A DNA stretch of 64,000 nucleotides from an uncultured Brevibacillus sp. (lineage in GTDB: Bacteria; Bacillota; Bacilli; Brevibacillales; Brevibacillaceae). The stretch's first letter is position 1. Each line of letters opens with the position of its first letter. The stretch spans positions 1 to 64,000 of the forward strand of contig NZ_CANMZW010000011.1 of the NCBI RefSeq assembly GCF_947502445.1, read 5' to 3'. This document shows, one piece after another, positions 8,268-16,431 of this stretch. Under the pieces are notes generated by a model. That model had not been told where the DNA came from, did not search any database, and was given only the letters and a program-made list of their open reading frames with translations. The position numbers and the translations under genes are program-made.

Positions 8268-8360
8268 TTAGTCATCCAAGAAACTCGCTACCAGAAGAAT
8301 AATCAGAATGATCCACAAAAAGCCGCCGTTACCGAATCCAAAGCCGCGTCCGCATCCCAT
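8268..8360 (-). CDS. YjcZ family small sporulation-type protein
   Basis: A 30-residue peptide: glycine-rich start MGCGRGFGFGNGGF followed by one hydrophobic helix LWIILIILLVASFLDD. This pattern is that of the YjcZ family of tiny membrane peptides made in Bacillales sporulation. AGGAGT (8368-8373) lies 7 bases before ATG. It converges on the transporter operon. Function beyond membrane association is unknown. Confidence 0.8.
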   Translation of the reverse strand: MGCGRGFGFGNGGFLWIILIILLVASFLDD

Positions 8361-8490
8361 CTGCTTCACTCCTCTCGTCTCGTGCCATGATAGAAGCACC
8401 TCGCTCTTGAATCAAAAGCGCTTCACGTTAGCATATGACGAACCTTGCTTGCCTGCATGGATGCCTGTCTATAGAAAAGGAATTTACGAC

Positions 8491-8514
8491 AAAAAGGGTG
8501 CTTGCCCTTTTTCG
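8491..8514. terminator. Hairpin flanked by A and T runs
   Basis: AAAAAGGG (8491-8498) and CCCTTTTT (8505-8512) with a 6-base loop can terminate in either direction. No gene is obvious on either side within 100 bases except the YjcZ peptide start, whose upstream reads it could insulate. The stretch 8381-8628 otherwise holds no supported gene. Confidence 0.4.
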
Positions 8515-8531
8515 TGGGATGAGTCTAAAAA

Positions 8532-8668
8532 TTAACAAATGCTTTATGTTGTCTCTACTCTACCTTAATATCCAGCATCTATTATATGAATTGTCAGACC
8601 CTACGATGGACATAACGTCCTCCATTTACCGCCCGTATAGCCCCCTTCTAGATCGGGCGGGCTTTTTT
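8532..8668 (+). ncRNA. Possible small RNA: promoter-like boxes and strong terminator with no gene between
   Basis: TTAACA (8532-8537), 18-bp spacer and TACTCT (8556-8561) resemble a weak SigA promoter. About 65 bases on, CCGCCCG (8629-8635) pairs with CGGGCGG (8654-8660), followed by CTTTTTTATTTTTT, a strong rho-independent terminator. Between them I see no credible ORF with an RBS. A roughly 100-base transcript is inferred; the terminator is the solid part. Confidence 0.3.
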
Positions 8669-8703
8669 ATTTTTTCTGGATTGCAACAAAATGCATCCAT
8701 TGC

Positions 8704-8741
8704 ACAAAAAAAGCGAGATCTCCCATGGGTGGTCTCGCTTC
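8704..8741 (-). terminator. Terminator of the nitroreductase gene
   Basis: On the minus strand GCGAGA pairs with TCTCGC, followed by seven T residues (complement of 8706-8712), 6 bases after the stop codon. Confidence 0.75.
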
Positions 8742-8747
8742 TTGTGT

Positions 8748-9290
8748 TTATTCAAATCGGGTAAATTTTTCTTCTGCTGGTGTGCGCGTTTTGGCAGCAG
8801 GAGGATTCTCTGTGTCGAAGAAGCCCAGGTGCAGGAAGCCGACAATTTTCTCTCCTGGCTGTACCCCGAGAATCGTATGCGCTTTGGGGTCCCAGTTGTG
8901 CGGGTTTGTTTTCCATACGACGCCCAGACCACGCTCCCATGCAAGCAGCTGGAAGTTTTGAATCATGCAGCTCACTGCGCTAAAATCTTCCTCCCATTGC
9001 TTTTGGCGCGGGTCCTCTTTCATGATGACGATCAAATATGCCGCTGGCTGGCTGTACATTTCCCTGCGCTTGTCATGGACGTCAGGAGAATATACCGTAA
9101 TCAGGCGCTCTACGAAAGCTTCCTTCTTTTCCGTAGAAACAAATACGAAGCGCCACGGCTCGCGCAATCCATGGTTTGGCGCATATACTGCGTCATTTAA
9201 CAGCTCCAGAACTAGTTCTTCTGAAACAGCATCCGGTTTATAATTGGTTTTGATAGAGCGGCGCTCTCGAATTACTTTGGCAATGGACAC
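8748..9290 (-). CDS. Nitroreductase family protein
   Basis: 180 residues from GTG 9290 (AGGTG 6 bases upstream; GTG 9299 is in frame but crowds that RBS). N-terminal RERRSIKTNYKPD, then DAVYAPNHGLREPWRFVFV, a classical FMN-binding nitroreductase start, and GLGVVWKT plus ILGVQPGEKIVGFLHLGF near the end. Such enzymes are flavin-dependent NAD(P)H oxidoreductases acting on quinones, nitroaromatics or iron chelates. A near-perfect Fur box lies 36 bases upstream, so iron-limited expression is inferred. Single gene with its own terminator. Confidence 0.87.
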   Translation of the reverse strand: MSIAKVIRERRSIKTNYKPDAVSEELVLELLNDAVYAPNHGLREPWRFVFVSTEKKEAFVERLITVYSPDVHDKRREMYSQPAAYLIVIMKEDPRQKQWEEDFSAVSCMIQNFQLLAWERGLGVVWKTNPHNWDPKAHTILGVQPGEKIVGFLHLGFFDTENPPAAKTRTPAEEKFTRFE

Positions 9291-9325
9291 AGTCTTCACC
9301 TTCTTAATTTATAGACATCATCTTT

Positions 9326-9340
9326 TGATAATGGTTATCA
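9326..9340. promoter_or_regulatory. Fur box upstream of the nitroreductase
   Basis: TGATAATGGTTATCA matches the Bacillus 7-1-7 Fur core TGATAATnATTATCA with one mismatch. Only the nitroreductase starts near it; the gene on the other side ends there. Confidence 0.65.
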
Positions 9341-9515
9341 ATATCATATATTATCTTTTACTCGTAACAAAATCAAGTAAAAGTTACCTTTTGAAGTCAC
9401 TGCTCCCCTGCTTTCACTTTATTCAATCCCAGTCAAGCCTGCGACTGAAAAAGCGACAATTGCGCGTTTATACTGTTGTTTGAATATACAGCCGCCATTG
9501 TTATTGAACTAGCGT

Positions 9516-10079
9516 TTATTCATTCGAATTGTTAAATCTAAAGACTAACTTATATCCATCAAATGTCATGCCAGACTCTTCATCGTAATTACCACTCGTG
9601 TAATTTGACACGGTTTTACGCCAAAATTTTTGTCCTATCGTATTTCGTTCTGATGGGTTAGTATGTAGCTCCCAATTACCTTTGAATGTATCAAACACTT
9701 GGATTGCAGAGTTTTCTGCAACACCTTTTCCTCTGAATGGTTGCATCAGGAAAAAATCATTTACAAAATAGTCAGTTCCTTTTGCGCAATGTGGTGGTGT
9801 GGCAATGAGTGCAAATCCAGCAGGAATATCATCCACCCTGATTAAAAAGGGGTAGAGACAATTTGATTTTTCCCACCAAATTTTTTGTACATCATATTGA
9901 TCGGTAAGGGTTCTATACTCGTTACTTTCTTCAAAAATCCCATGCAAATTGGGAATATGTCCAGGAATTAGTCCGTAATGCCCTGATAAATCGTGTAGAT
10001 AAAGAGGATACATATTTTTAATAATATATGCTTCATCTGGATCGGTTAACTTTATATTGATATTCATGAATTCAGTCAT
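9516..10079 (-). CDS. GNAT family N-acetyltransferase
   Basis: 187 residues from ATG 10079, chosen for the AGGAGA 7 bases upstream; ATG 10118 would overlap the upstream gene. The fold is GNAT: central beta-strand PFLIRVDDIPAGFALIAT, then the acetyl-CoA loop FFLMQPFRGKGVAENSAIQV (R/Q-x-x-G-x-G/A type) and a C-terminal strand GYKLVFRF. Substrate unknown. The gene is A+T-richer than flanking DNA and follows a phosphotransferase gene by 25 bases in the same direction; together they look like an acquired modification pair. Confidence 0.8.
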   Translation of the reverse strand: MTEFMNINIKLTDPDEAYIIKNMYPLYLHDLSGHYGLIPGHIPNLHGIFEESNEYRTLTDQYDVQKIWWEKSNCLYPFLIRVDDIPAGFALIATPPHCAKGTDYFVNDFFLMQPFRGKGVAENSAIQVFDTFKGNWELHTNPSERNTIGQKFWRKTVSNYTSGNYDEESGMTFDGYKLVFRFNNSNE

Positions 10080-10104
10080 AGTCATCTCTCCTAATCTAAT
10101 CAAA

Positions 10105-11130
10105 TTATGGTTGATCAACTTCTATAGGTTCTATCCCCTTGAAAAGAAAGGTATTGCCATTTACGTATTCTTTGATATATGCCTGGGCATATTTTTGTTC
10201 ATAGATCAAATTTGAAATTTCAGTGGGATCAGAAGAGTGATGACTATAATTTTCAAGCATGATCATGACAAAAAAGCACTCTAACTTGTGAATATAATTC
10301 ATACCTAAACTTTTTACGCTCTCATAGCCTTGAATATATAATTGTCGCTGTTTGGGGGAAAGTTCTAACAAAGCACCTGCCATGTCATACAAATAGTATC
10401 CGTAGCCACATCTTCCAAAATCGATTGGGTATGGCTGTTCATTACAAAAAACAACGTTTCCTGAATGCAAATCAGCGTGAATTAGACCATAGTTCTGGTC
10501 AGTCTGATCCATACCTTCAAGTTGGTTTACAATCTTGTCTATAGCTAATTGATACAGACTCCAAGCACTGCTCGATAAAAATCTTGCATAATATACTTCT
10601 AGTTTGCGGATATCGGATAGAAAGCTAGTGATGCCCCAGTGAGGTCGAACAAAATGATCAGGTGTAGCAAAACGGGAAGAAGCTTCGTGCAGTTTTCCCA
10701 TCAAAACACCCATGCTGAATACACAGTTATCCGTAAAATCTCCACTTGAATGTTCTCCGTCCACCCAACTCATTACGGTGACAAAAGGTCTGTTATATCC
10801 CTCTTCAGTAACACACTCCAAAACATATGAACCATGAATGCTTGCAATTCCTACAGGGACAATTAAACCATGTGCGTTTCTTAATTCATTAAGAAAGAAT
10901 AACTCAGAATAAATCTCTTCTTGATTCATTCGTTCCGAATGAATACGAAGCAAAAAACTAGTTGACGTGTTCGTTTCAATTTTATAGGTAATGGTATCTG
11001 ACAATTGAATGAATCGGATGCAATTCCATTCTAGTTCATACTGTTGTAGAGCTGTTAAAGCAACTCTTCTCGCACGCGAGAGCAGGGCTAGTCTACTTTC
11101 CTCTGAATCAAAATGAAAAAAGTTTTTCAA
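10105..11130 (-). CDS. APH/ChoK-type phosphotransferase
   Basis: 341 residues with a kinase-like fold of the aminoglycoside/choline/homoserine kinase superfamily. The catalytic loop is LIHADLHSGNVVF (about residues 216-228) and the metal-binding segment YPIDFGRCGYGYYLYDMA follows, both complete. The N-terminal lobe has YVLECVTEEGYNRPFVTVMSW. The start is TTG with AAGGAG about 9 bases upstream. Substrate could be an antibiotic, a sugar or an amino alcohol; nothing here decides. A+T-rich like its GNAT partner. Confidence 0.78.
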   Translation of the reverse strand: MKNFFHFDSEESRLALLSRARRVALTALQQYELEWNCIRFIQLSDTITYKIETNTSTSFLLRIHSERMNQEEIYSELFFLNELRNAHGLIVPVGIASIHGSYVLECVTEEGYNRPFVTVMSWVDGEHSSGDFTDNCVFSMGVLMGKLHEASSRFATPDHFVRPHWGITSFLSDIRKLEVYYARFLSSSAWSLYQLAIDKIVNQLEGMDQTDQNYGLIHADLHSGNVVFCNEQPYPIDFGRCGYGYYLYDMAGALLELSPKQRQLYIQGYESVKSLGMNYIHKLECFFVMIMLENYSHHSSDPTEISNLIYEQKYAQAYIKEYVNGNTFLFKGIEPIEVDQP

Positions 11131-11250
11131 ATGATTATTCTCCTTCTCTGTTTAGTTTAGAGCCATACCAATTTCAGTAACGGCATTTCAAAAATTGCGT
11201 GAATATAAAAGTCTCCATACAAAATGTTCGCGAAGAAACCAGTTCTTCCT

Positions 11251-11466
11251 TTATTTGTAATTAGACAAAGAAAAACATAGCTCACGGCGTGTCATCTCTT
11301 GCTCCTCGGTAAACAAATAAACGGTTTCTGACGTGTCCTCCTGCTTCAATCCCTCCCATGTCCAGTTTTCAACATCGAGGTGATAGAGCCCCTTTTCCAA
11401 GCCTTCTACTTGATTGGCAAACAAATACGTTTTGATCGGGTACAAAGCACCCGCAGAGGGTATCCC
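11251..11466 (-). pseudogene. Remnant of a SagB-type nitroreductase-like dehydrogenase
   Basis: Residues reading GGIPSAGALYPIKTYLFAN and GLEKGLYHLD are the signature of SagB-type (thiazole/oxazole-forming) dehydrogenases; the frame then stops after about 70 residues at ELCFSLSNYK, well short of the family length of 200 or more. The frame upstream of about 11466 runs antisense to a different gene remnant, so no native start remains. It is followed leftwards by 120 bases without a gene. Confidence 0.55.
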
Positions 11467-11607
11467 GCCATTACGCGTGAGGTCGTTCTCGCCACAAGAG
11501 ACTGGCAGGAGGTTTCTCCGATTACGGCGGAATTCGTTGTACACAGCCAGAAGTATGTAAAAGAATTGGAACCCATTCACATGGCCAAACAGGGACAAAA
11601 CCAATAG
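11455..11607 (+). pseudogene. C-terminal remnant of a LysR-type regulator
   Basis: In the plus frame ITREVVLATRDWQEVSP followed by ITAEFVVHSQKYVKELE resembles the last 45 residues of a LysR substrate-binding domain. It ends at a stop (11605-11607) 3 to 10 bases from a plus-strand terminator, as a genuine gene end would. Upstream of about 11455 the match ends where the oppositely oriented SagB remnant begins. Inference from sequence resemblance. Confidence 0.4.
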
Positions 11608-11630
11608 CCGTTTTGTCCCTGCCTCTTTTT
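11590..11630 (+). terminator. Terminator after the LysR remnant
   Basis: GGGACAAAA (11592-11600) pairs with TTTTGTCCC (11611-11619), then TGCCTCTTTTTATC. Confidence 0.6.
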
Positions 11631-11635
11631 ATCTG

Positions 11636-13084
11636 CTATATGCTTTGTAGACTGCGAATAATCTCGCTAAGTCGATGGATGCCTGTCTCCATATCTTGCA
11701 GCGACGCGTAACCATAGGAAATTCGCAGGTACCCCTCTGGCTCTTGTCCATATATATTTCCTGGATTTAAAAGAATTCCTTGGCGCAATGCCTTGCTAAA
11801 CAGCTCCATCATGGATATTTTCCCGTTGATCGCAAGCCAGATCAGGAACCCTCCCTGCGGTATTTCCCACGTCGCCAGATCACTCATGTGCTTTTGCAAG
11901 GCGCAAATGACAGCTTCTCTCCGCACCACAAGCTGCTCCCGTACCTCACTCATATGCTCTTCGTACAGTCCGCTTGCCAGCCATTCTGCGGCAACACGGG
12001 AAGAAAGCGAGCTCGCACCATAATCCGTTTGCATTTTCAAATCGGACAGCCGCTCGATTACTGGCTCCGGACCGACTACCCAGCCAATGCGAAGACCCGG
12101 TGTCAGCGTCTTGGACAGGCTGCCCATATAAAGCACATGTCCGTGCTTGTCTCTTGCTTTTAATGGCGGAGGCGGCGGTGTATCGATCCATAGCTCGCGA
12201 TAGATGTCATCTTCAATAACCGGGAGCCGCTCAGTCTCGCAGACGCGCATGAGTTCTTCCCGCCGACTTGCAGACATCAGGATGCCCGTCGGATTATGAA
12301 AGCATGGGATTGTGTATAGAATCGAGCTGTTTTCCTGCCTGCGTCGCTTGATGATCTCATCAGGCTTCAGTCCATGCTGATCGATCGGCAATCCCGCCAG
12401 CTGCATGCCCGCAGATTGAAAAACGTGCAACGAATATAGGTAGGATGGCTGCTCCAGTAAAACGGTAGAGTCCCGCTGCAAAAGTCCGACCGAGATCAAT
12501 TGGAGCGCCTGTAATGCGCCTGAAACAATTAGGATAGATGATGGGGAAGCCTCGATCCCTTGTCGTCGCAAATAGTCACTTAGCGCCTGTCGCAGAGGGT
12601 AGTATCCTCTAGGCTCCTCATACCCGAATCTCCCCAGCCCTCGTGTAACTTTCTCCATGACATGCTTCATCGTTTCCAGCGGAAAAATATCGGGAGAAAG
12701 CTCTCCTTTGCTCAGCTGAATCAATTCAGGATCAAATTCATCCTGATTGATCTTTTTAACAGCTGTCAGGCTCGGCTTGTGCTGCCCCGATTTGACGTAC
12801 TCATTCCAATCTGGAGGATGCGTGGCAGCGAGCAATGTCCACGTATTGTTGACCACGACCGTTCCCATCCCCATTTTACCCTCGATCAATCCGTCAGCCG
12901 TCAGCTCCTCCAGGGCAGTGATGACCGTGCTTCTGTTTACACGAAACTGCTCTGCCAAAACACGCTGACTAGGAATTTTACTGCCAATTGGCCATTCTCC
13001 AGTAGAAATTTTGCCTCTGATATAGTCGATGATTTGCTGATATTTAGGCAGCTGACTTGCTTGGCTGCGCCGCTCTCTCGCCAT
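11636..13084 (-). CDS. MocR/PdxR-type GntR regulator with aminotransferase domain
   Basis: 482 residues from ATG 13084 (AAAGGGATGGGATGAG upstream); a longer TTG frame from 13144 runs through operator-like repeats and is unlikely. Residues about 10-80 are a GntR winged helix (IIDYIRGKISTGEWPIGSKI; RVNRSTVITALEEL). The rest is a class I aminotransferase fold with LLEQPSYLYS, the cofactor region PCFHNPTGILMS, IEDDIYRELW and the PLP-binding lysine in MGSLSKTLTPGLRIGWV. MocR proteins sense PLP or an amino compound. It is divergent from an EamA exporter, the likely target along with its own promoter. Confidence 0.87.
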   Translation of the reverse strand: MARERRSQASQLPKYQQIIDYIRGKISTGEWPIGSKIPSQRVLAEQFRVNRSTVITALEELTADGLIEGKMGMGTVVVNNTWTLLAATHPPDWNEYVKSGQHKPSLTAVKKINQDEFDPELIQLSKGELSPDIFPLETMKHVMEKVTRGLGRFGYEEPRGYYPLRQALSDYLRRQGIEASPSSILIVSGALQALQLISVGLLQRDSTVLLEQPSYLYSLHVFQSAGMQLAGLPIDQHGLKPDEIIKRRRQENSSILYTIPCFHNPTGILMSASRREELMRVCETERLPVIEDDIYRELWIDTPPPPPLKARDKHGHVLYMGSLSKTLTPGLRIGWVVGPEPVIERLSDLKMQTDYGASSLSSRVAAEWLASGLYEEHMSEVREQLVVRREAVICALQKHMSDLATWEIPQGGFLIWLAINGKISMMELFSKALRQGILLNPGNIYGQEPEGYLRISYGYASLQDMETGIHRLSEIIRSLQSI

Positions 13085-13114
13085 CTCATCCCATCCCTTT
13101 ATAAATTCGTCTGC

Positions 13115-13222
13115 GTGCAAGTGGTTGGTTTTTTTGTCGCGCAAGTGGTTGCAGATATTTTATCACTTGTTGATTACGATGGTAAAAAGAATGAGGCAAT
13201 AAGCACAAGGTGGTTGGTTTTA
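13115..13222. promoter_or_regulatory. Direct repeats, probable MocR operator region
   Basis: The word CAAGTGGTTG occurs at 13118-13127 and again at 13142-13151 (24 bp apart), and a close variant CAAGGTGGTTGG at 13206-13217. All three have the same orientation and lie in the divergent promoter region. Direct repeats with an AGTGG-type core are typical of MocR/PdxR operators. Confidence 0.5.
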
Positions 13223-13249
13223 CTTTACGTAAAGAGAGGAACGAGAGGC

Positions 13250-14179
13250 ATGTCCAATCATACCCGAGTTCGAGTTTTCGCTGCGCATGGAATCAGTATT
13301 TTTCTTTGGGCATCAGCCTTTGCCGGAATACGTGTTGGACTTGAGGCATACTCACCAGAGCATCTGTCCGTTTTGCGTTTTCTCGTAGGCTCTCTTTTCC
13401 TGGCAATCCTGGCGCCCTTTTTTCGTGTTCGCTTGCCTGCGCTACGAGATGTACCCGTCCTGCTATTATTGGGGGCTTTGGGCTTTACCGTCTACCATAC
13501 GGCGCTCAATTACGGAGAGCAAACGATCAGTGCGGGGGTCGCAAGTCTGTTCGTAGCCACTACGCCTATCTTTGCCGCACTGCTTGCCCTCCTGTTCTTC
13601 CGGGAGCGCTTTGGGGTAAAAGGGTGGATCGGCGCACTGATCGGTTTTACCGGCGTCGCACTGAGCTCGATTGGGACAGGTGAACCGATCCAGCTAAGCA
13701 GCGGAATCTTTCTGATTCTTTTGGCTTCTTTTTCGGAGAGCATTTACTTCGCCTTTCAAAAAAAGTATGTAGAAAAGTACGGCTCGTTTGCCTTTACTGC
13801 TTACACGATTTGGGCGGGAACGCTGTTTATGCTCGCTTTTTTGCCGGGACTGGATACGGCAGTGATGCAAGCACCGTTAGACGTGACACTCAGTGTTTTG
13901 TATCTCGGCATTTTTCCTAGCGTCGTGGCTTATTTGACTCTCGCGTACGTGACATCGGTAGTCGGTACTTCGGAAGCAACCAGCTCGCTTTATCTCACTC
14001 CGGCTCTTGCCTTTTTGATTGCGTGGGTCTGGCTAAAGGAAGTGCCATCGCTGCTCACGATTATCGGGGGAGTAGTGACACTCGGGGGAGTATTGCTCTC
14101 CACAGTCAAAACTAGCAAGACTGGCACTGCGATACCCCAGACAGAAAAAAGAGGCACTGCTCACGTTAAAAATGTGTGA
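13250..14179 (+). CDS. EamA/DMT family exporter
   Basis: 309 residues, ten predicted transmembrane helices as two EamA repeats (about 8-135 and 145-285). Visible motifs are FLWASAFAGIRVGLEAYSP at the N-terminus, ALNYGEQTISAGVASLF and, in the second half, YVTSVVGTSEATSSLYLTP. Start ATG 13250 has GAGAGG just upstream; the much longer open frame to the left is antisense to the MocR gene. Such proteins export amino acids, metabolites or drugs. Divergent arrangement with the MocR regulator suggests control by it. Confidence 0.87.
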   Translation: MSNHTRVRVFAAHGISIFLWASAFAGIRVGLEAYSPEHLSVLRFLVGSLFLAILAPFFRVRLPALRDVPVLLLLGALGFTVYHTALNYGEQTISAGVASLFVATTPIFAALLALLFFRERFGVKGWIGALIGFTGVALSSIGTGEPIQLSSGIFLILLASFSESIYFAFQKKYVEKYGSFAFTAYTIWAGTLFMLAFLPGLDTAVMQAPLDVTLSVLYLGIFPSVVAYLTLAYVTSVVGTSEATSSLYLTPALAFLIAWVWLKEVPSLLTIIGGVVTLGGVLLSTVKTSKTGTAIPQTEKRGTAHVKNV

Positions 14180-14190
14180 GCCTGTGCCTA
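14147..14190 (-). terminator. Terminator between EamA and aquaporin genes
   Basis: GGCAC-tg-CTCAC (14153-14164) pairs with GTGAG-cct-GTGCC (14176-14188). The minus-strand side ends in TCTTTTTTCT, fitting termination of the aquaporin operon; the plus side has a weaker T run. Confidence 0.65.
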
Positions 14191-14197
14191 TGCTTTC

Positions 14198-14953
14198 TTA
14201 TTGCTGCAAGGAATGATCCCGCCGACGAGAAAATGCGATTTTGTCATAGGTGAGCGCAGCCAGAATCGCTCCTGCAAGCGGTCCTATGAGATAAATCGGA
14301 AATTGACTCCAGTAGACCTTGCCACCCATCAACGAATCGATGACATACGGTCCAAACGTGCGAGCCGGATTGAAGGAAGAACCTGTCGGACCTGCCGTCA
14401 TCATAATAATTCCTGCTACTGTCAAACCGATGATCAGTCCCGCAAATCCTGCAGGGGCACGCTGATCAACCGCAACACCCATGATGACGAGCATCAGTAC
14501 GTAAGCCTCAATCGCTTCGATCACCATTCCGCGAATATAGCTCGTGTCTGCTGAAAGTACCGTTGCACCCAAATTTCCAATGACCGCGCCATCGCTGCCC
14601 AATACAGCCACGATCCCCAGAGCGCCAACTACTCCACCCACCAATTGGGCAGCGATATAAGCCGGAACATCCTGCCAGGAGAACCGCCCGACAGATGCCA
14701 AAGCCACTGTGACAGCGGGATTGATATGGCACCCGGAAACTTTGCCAAACGTGTAGATCATCGCCGCCACAATCAATCCAAATGCCAGGCTAACCACACC
14801 GATATCAGCGAGAGTGGCCGCCTGATTGCTTTTGGCTGTCAAAATCCCTAAAAAAGCCGCTGTTCCTGGTCCGATCAGAACTAACAGCGCCGTACCTATC
14901 AGCTCAGCAGCACTCCGCTTCCACAGAGAAGGGGGATGCTCCATTGTCCCCAC
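14198..14953 (-). CDS. MIP family aquaporin/aquaglyceroporin
   Basis: 251 residues, six transmembrane helices and both half-helix signatures intact: HINPAVTV (NPA at 78-80) and SSFNPARTF (NPA at 195-197, selectivity arginine 198). It would form a tetrameric channel for water or small uncharged solutes. It starts 8 bases after the formaldehyde dehydrogenase stop, so it belongs to the same transcript. The pairing hints at passage of a small alcohol or aldehyde, but this is inference. Confidence 0.88.
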   Translation of the reverse strand: MGTMEHPPSLWKRSAAELIGTALLVLIGPGTAAFLGILTAKSNQAATLADIGVVSLAFGLIVAAMIYTFGKVSGCHINPAVTVALASVGRFSWQDVPAYIAAQLVGGVVGALGIVAVLGSDGAVIGNLGATVLSADTSYIRGMVIEAIEAYVLMLVIMGVAVDQRAPAGFAGLIIGLTVAGIIMMTAGPTGSSFNPARTFGPYVIDSLMGGKVYWSQFPIYLIGPLAGAILAALTYDKIAFSRRRDHSLQQ

Positions 14954-14961
14954 CTTCCTCT

Positions 14962-16179
14962 CTAACGACGTACCAACCCGTGCGGATCAATGACGAACTT
15001 CTTGGCTGCGCCACCGTCAAACTCGCTGTAGCCTTTCGGTGCATCATCGATCGAGATGAGCGTCGCATTGACAGCTTTGGCAATTTGCGCGCGTCCACTC
15101 AAAATGGACATCATCAGGCTATGATTGTATTTCATGACAGGAGTTTGACCAGTCACAAACGTATGCGCCTTTGCCCAGCCCAGTCCGAAGCGAATTTTCA
15201 GTGTTCCTTCCTGGGCATCGGCATCAATCCCGCCTGGGTCACCCGTCACGTACAGGCCAGGAATCCCCAGTCCTCCGCCTACACGCGTAACTGTCATGAT
15301 CGAATTCAATACAGTCGCGGGCGCTTCTGCATGATTCGGTCCGTGGCCATGCGCTTCAAAGCCCACGCAATCGACTGCGCAATCCACAACTGGCTCGCCC
15401 AGTATTTGCTCGATCAGCTCACCGAGATTGTCATGCTTGCCAAGGTCCACCGTCTCGCAGCCAAAGCTTCTCGCCTGCGCCAGCCGCTCTGGGTTCAGAT
15501 CGCCGACTATCACGACCGAGGCACCTAACAGCTGTGCGGAATGAGCTGCTGCCAAACCAACGGGACCAGCCCCTGCGATGTAGACTGTGGAGCCTGGCTT
15601 CACACCTGCACTGACAGCACCGTGGAAGCCAGTCGGGAATATATCAGAGAGCATGGTCAGATCGAGGATTTTTTCCATCGCTTTTTCTTTGTCCGGGAAT
15701 TTGAGCAATTGGAAATCGGCGTAAGGAACCATCACGTACTCCGATTGACCGCCTACCCATCCACCCATGTCCACATATCCGTAGGCTGATCCAGGACGAT
15801 CCGGGTTTACGTTTAGACACACATGCGTTTTTTGCTCCCGGCAGCTACGGCAACGACCACACGCAATATTAAACGGAACGGAAACGAGATCGCCTTTTTT
15901 TATAAATTCGACATCTCTGCCTACCTCGAGCACTTCCCCAGTAATTTCATGCCCCAGCACCAAGCCCTCTGGCGCGGTTGTCCTCCCCCGTACCATATGC
16001 TGATCGCTACCGCATATATTAGTAGTGACAACCTTCAAAATCACTCCATGATCACACTTGCGCCCGACGTTCAGTGGGTTTACTCCAGGTCCATCGCGCA
16101 GCACCAAATCTGGATAACCAATGTCCTCCACACCTACTCTGCCCGTTCCTTTGTACACGACTGCTTTGTTTCCTGCCAT
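14962..16179 (-). CDS. fdhA: Glutathione-independent formaldehyde dehydrogenase, zinc-dependent
   Basis: 405 residues of the medium-chain zinc dehydrogenase family, longer than ordinary alcohol dehydrogenases as in Pseudomonas FdhA. Motifs: NICGSDQHMVRGRTTAPEG with LGHEITGEV (catalytic zinc), the cysteine cluster CGRCRSCREQKTHVC (structural zinc), DMGGWVGGQSEY, and the NAD site AGAGPVGLAAAHSAQLLGA. FdhA oxidises formaldehyde with bound NAD and may dismutate aldehydes. First gene of an operon with aquaporin; a -24/-12 promoter lies 59 bases upstream and a sigma-54 activator is divergent. Confidence 0.88.
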   Translation of the reverse strand: MAGNKAVVYKGTGRVGVEDIGYPDLVLRDGPGVNPLNVGRKCDHGVILKVVTTNICGSDQHMVRGRTTAPEGLVLGHEITGEVLEVGRDVEFIKKGDLVSVPFNIACGRCRSCREQKTHVCLNVNPDRPGSAYGYVDMGGWVGGQSEYVMVPYADFQLLKFPDKEKAMEKILDLTMLSDIFPTGFHGAVSAGVKPGSTVYIAGAGPVGLAAAHSAQLLGASVVIVGDLNPERLAQARSFGCETVDLGKHDNLGELIEQILGEPVVDCAVDCVGFEAHGHGPNHAEAPATVLNSIMTVTRVGGGLGIPGLYVTGDPGGIDADAQEGTLKIRFGLGWAKAHTFVTGQTPVMKYNHSLMMSILSGRAQIAKAVNATLISIDDAPKGYSEFDGGAAKKFVIDPHGLVRR

Positions 16180-16237
16180 CTGTGCCCCTCCTTAGATCGT
16201 TTCGCTCGTTAAGAAGCGATTACAGTGACTAGCTATA

Positions 16238-16252
16238 GCAGGTTTTGTACCA
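16238..16252 (-). promoter_or_regulatory. Sigma-54 (-24/-12) promoter of fdhA
   Basis: On the minus strand TTGGTACAAAACCTGCTA fits the consensus TTGGCAC-N5-TTGCT with the invariant GG and GC at exactly the required spacing. It lies 58 to 75 bases before the fdhA start and shares the spacer with an AcoR-like activator gene. Confidence 0.72.
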
Positions 16253-16378
16253 ACTCAAAAAGTGCAGTCAAATCCGCTTTCGTACACGCCTTGCTTCGCA
16301 TAGTGTTACAAAACAGGACAAACGAGTGTGGATTTTCGTGACAACTGCTCAACTTTTGAAATTTTCTTACTTTTCTCG

Positions 16379-16387
16379 TGTTATACT
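16379..16387 (+). promoter_or_regulatory. Probable promoter of the sigma-54 activator gene
   Basis: Extended -10 TGTTATACT (16379-16387); TTGAAA at 16356-16361 is 20 bp upstream, too far for an ideal -35. About 45 bases before the GTG start. Confidence 0.4.
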
Positions 16388-16431
16388 ATCTTTGAGTTGG
16401 GACATTCCATTTCCTGTAAGGGGGTGTAATT

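Noticed and set aside
12662..13249. Long plus-strand extension upstream of the EamA gene
   Set aside because: It is antisense to the MocR gene and has no RBS; the ATG at 13250 follows GAGAGG.
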